From Chalara sp. BL73 (lineage: Eukaryota; Ascomycota; Leotiomycetes; Helotiales): a stretch of 64,000 nucleotides of DNA. Of this stretch, positions 61,068 to 64,000 are shown in pieces. Position 1 is the stretch's first letter. The number at the start of each line of letters is the position of its first letter. The stretch is from the NCBI GenBank assembly GCA_918026815.1, contig CAKJVC010000124.1, forward strand, positions 638,576 through 702,575, given 5' to 3'. The translations under genes were made by a program, and so were the position numbers. The notes below the pieces were generated by a model that was not told where the DNA came from, searched no databases, and saw only the letters and a list, made by a program, of their open reading frames with translations.

Positions 61068-64000
61068 ATTCCTTTTTTGGGATGCAGGTCCTTCAGTGGA
61101 TACCGATTCATTTACAGGCGTTTGGTACAACGGAAACGAGGATGGGAGTTTCATTTCTGAGGAGACGTTGGTATACCCTTGGGATCCCGAAATTATACAC
61201 TGGATGGCAGTGAGGAAATTCATTCTATCAAAACCTATCAATTTACCGATGCCGGGAGGCAACAGATTGATGATTCACCTACATTACACAAAATTGAATA
61301 TCAATATATCCACCGTCATCTATATGCCGCCTGCACTTTAAATTTTGCAACCACCACCTGCCCGGCAGCTCTATTTTCGTAAACACGCAATCCATGCAAC
61401 AAGTAATCCTCAGCCCGGGTGAAAATCCCCAACGAAAACCAAAGCTCGACATCAGCAGCGCGTACACTTCCTAAAAGGAAGATTATCATCCCTTCGTTTC
61501 CACCCCTGCACAGCACCATCCCTCTTCCTTCCAGGGTATTCCCTTCGCTCCATCCCGCGCATACTCCCCTTCCTCCCTCGTCAGTCCCAACGCCATGCAT
61601 GACATTGTCCCGCAGCAGGTATTTCCTTCTTCGGCATACCTCCCTTTTTTTTTTCTTTCTTTCATTTCACCGCCGGGGCGTTGTCCTTCCCCGTCCTTTT
61701 TTTCGCTTCCAAACAAAATCGCCCCGTACCCGCGTCTCTCCGTCTTGAACCCCCATTTCCGGTAAGTAATCGGGGAACACGCGCCCCATCAGCGTCTGGG
61801 CCCAATTGTAGACCCGCACGTCGTGTAACTGTCCTGATTGGGCGCGGGAAGCGAGACCCCTTGTGATTGCGACCGGGCGCCAGGCAATGTGCGTGGTGTA
61901 ACGATAACCCTCGCTTTGGAGCCAAATCGGTTTGCGCCTTTGGTAGATTGTTGGGGTTTTTGCCGTTCTGGTTGGGGGTACGGGGTTTGTTTGGGGCTGC
62001 TTGAGAGAGCTGGGTTGCGGGTTGGGTGTTCTGGGGCGTTTTCTTCTTCTCTGTATTGGATTTTTTAGGTTGGGTACGATGGGTAGGGATTTGGCTCTGT
62101 TTGGATGTGGAGCTGGTGATGGGCTGTGGATGTTGTGGTGCAGAACGTAGTGCGAGGACAGCGCATGGGTACTACGTTGGCGCGGTGAGTGTATTGATCA
62201 TTTTCCCGTTCTGAGATGAGATGCGGAGGGGAGGCTGTTGGGGTTAAGGAGGAAGTGGTATGGAGAGTTTGAGATCGTGGGTTATTGGCGTGCTGTTATT
62301 AGGTACTGTATTGCTGTTGATTGCGAGCATAGCCATAACAGGCTCAGCTGAGTTTTGGCCATGGGTTTCGCTGGGGATCTTGAAATGGAGTGTAACTTAA
62401 GCACAAGGTCCCTTACTGCGAAGCCTCTTGTAGCAAAATACGTGTAAGTATTCCTTATCTCGTTTTTTTCAAGTTCATTCTCTGAATCCCTGGTTTCTAT
62501 AGATTAGTAGAAGGATATTTATAAGAATTAACGATAGAAAATTACTCACAGAATTATGAGCTGAGCCTGCTTTCCCTGTCTGAAAGTTTGTAAGCGTTAA
62601 ATCTAGAGTTGTCCTTAGTTCTTTTATTGGGCAGAAAACTATATATAAGATCACCTACTGCCTCATTTATAGATTACATCTTAAACCCCGCAGTAGGAGA
62701 GACACGTGGCGGGAAGATGTGCCTGACCAGCATCGATTACATCTCAAAGCGTGGAACAGATACTCGACTCGTGGTTCGCATCTTGAATCGAAAATTTGCA
62801 GGCCGCAACCAACATGCTGTAGGCTGTAGGCTTAGGTGATATAAGCTCCACAAAGTATAAGGCGGGATATTGAACTCCGAGAAATGACTGCTGTTATTGA
62901 AAATTGTTGTCGGGTAATGGTTTGTTATCATATTGAAGAAAGGAAACTAGATATTCAGCATATAGAAATCAAAATATCGTGGTCGAAGTGATGGCCAACA
63001 CCTAAAACACCTCTGTGGCGACGAGCAAAACGCTCAGAGAAATTGAGGATCGCTTCTAAAAGCTTTCAGTAGGCTGGACCTTATTTGGTCTCCTCCAGGA
63101 TTTTTGATCCTGATTCTACGTGAAAGAATGGGGAGGCACATTTATATTTTGAGTGATGGCGACGTAAGATAGGTTATGTTGGCAGGTGAATAAAATACAT
63201 GAAAAGTGCGCTTTGTGCTGAACTGAATGGATTTAGTTATTGAAATCTTCGTGGAATGGCCCTGTATTTAAAGAAAAATAGAAAATATAAAGATAAGACC
63301 TCCGGATTCTATGCGAGACGTAACTCAAGTTCTATGCTAATCAGAGATATGACGAAGGAGATGTATCCTGATGGAGAATCCAACCACAAGGATCAACAAG
63401 CATTTTCCTATAATTAGAACCGAGATTAATCTACAAGTCAAGTGTCAAGACCTTGGTGAAGGGTAAAGGGCCACAAGAAATTTGTGGCCTAGGAGTTCAA
63501 TGCTGTCAACCGCGTGATTGTTGCCTGTCCCAGCTTCGTTTCTATCAAACCGTGAAAGATACTTCAGCTTTAAGCATGTACTGTCTAAAGCTACCGACTC
63601 CGAAGTCAACACTCGAACCCAGGGCACCAAGGTCATTGGCTGACTTCAAAACCTGGCTGCTAGACCAACTAGAATGGTATCAGTAGAAATTTCATTGTTT
63701 TTCTAAACATCTCCTCTTAACGTAGAAAGGGTATGGCTTCAGGACATTGGTAGCCTAGGAAGCAAGCACGAAGACCATGTATTTACAGGGTGCCTCTATT
63801 GAGATTACTTTCCTCCGTTTGTGAGTGTCCTTGGATTTGAACAGCGCAATTATAAAATTAAGAGCCAAACGTTTCCGGGCATATCCAGAGATAAATGGTG
63901 AGCATTCTACCCCGAAGGGAAACCAGGCTATAAAAGCGAGAACTACCTCTCTATCAGGCTTCAAGATCAATTAAACGCTACCATCCACTGGACACCACAA
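61068..64000. other. gene-free stretch at the right edge
   Basis: A C/T-rich stretch at about 61.5-61.7 kb and a G/T-rich one at 61.9-62.2 kb look like a promoter or 5' UTR. An ATG with a plausible donor (MHDIVPQQ then GTATTT, near 61596) is followed by no exon that I can support. No RNA gene was seen. Confidence 0.4.

Noticed and set aside
60871..61341. 156-codon ORF overlapping the small membrane protein
   Set aside because: It shifts frame inside a better-supported gene and has no recognisable motif.
61838..62214. Gene in the G/T-rich region after 61.8 kb
   Set aside because: The ORFs are Gly/Cys/Trp-rich artefacts of base composition, without splice support.

Overview
The window looks like chromosomal DNA from a filamentous ascomycete (Pezizomycotina). 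The evidence is short introns of about 50 nt with GT...AG ends and CTRAC/CTAAC-type branch sites, typical fungal housekeeping genes (RVB2, UFD1, LIN1/CD2BP2, NNF1), a Zn2Cys6 regulator, and retrotransposons carrying C-to-T / G-to-A nonsense changes of the kind made by repeat-induced point mutation (RIP). The mix of families would fit Leotiomycetes, but that is a guess and no genus is claimed.

Left arm (1-34180), gene-bearing. At 1.4-4.1 kb lies a dead divergent pair: an MFS sugar transporter with seven clean exons but three in-frame stops, and the 3' third of a GH78 alpha-L-rhamnosidase with a frameshift. From 4.3 to 9.6 kb four small Myb-like nuclear protein genes lie in tandem on the minus strand. 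Two more related genes lie at 16.8-17.6 kb and 19.1-19.9 kb. Four of the six keep a phase-0 intron at the same position, just before a [VI]D[FYW] motif. Between them are kinetochore NNF1 and a divergent AflR-type Zn2Cys6 regulator. Then come a 1083-residue coiled-coil protein, RVB2, UFD1 and LIN1. A 173-bp MITE sits inside a LIN1 intron.

Transposon nest (34181 to about 58640). LINE copy A (minus) has cut into the last exon of an unrecognised gene. Copy C (plus) is heavily decayed and carries an inverted 5' piece, as in twin priming. Copy D (plus) is the best preserved and keeps a YMDD reverse-transcriptase box. A and D form a roughly 6-kb inverted repeat with their 5' ends facing C. The LINE has ORF1 (two CCHC knuckles), ORF2 (endonuclease, RT, RNase H), a perfect 20-bp palindrome in the 3' UTR and an (AAT)n tail. 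To its right is an AT-rich block with a RIP-degraded minus-strand Ty3/gypsy element. Into that block were inserted a 204-bp solo LTR with a perfect 5-bp target duplication and a 135-bp LINE tail with a perfect 14-bp target duplication. A second small solo-LTR-like element sits inside LINE copy A.

Right arm (58641-64000). Normal composition returns, with a frameshifted 2EXR-type gene, a small membrane-anchored hypothetical protein, and about 2.9 kb with no supported gene.

All splice models were read by eye from donor, acceptor, phase and family conservation. No alignment or search was run.
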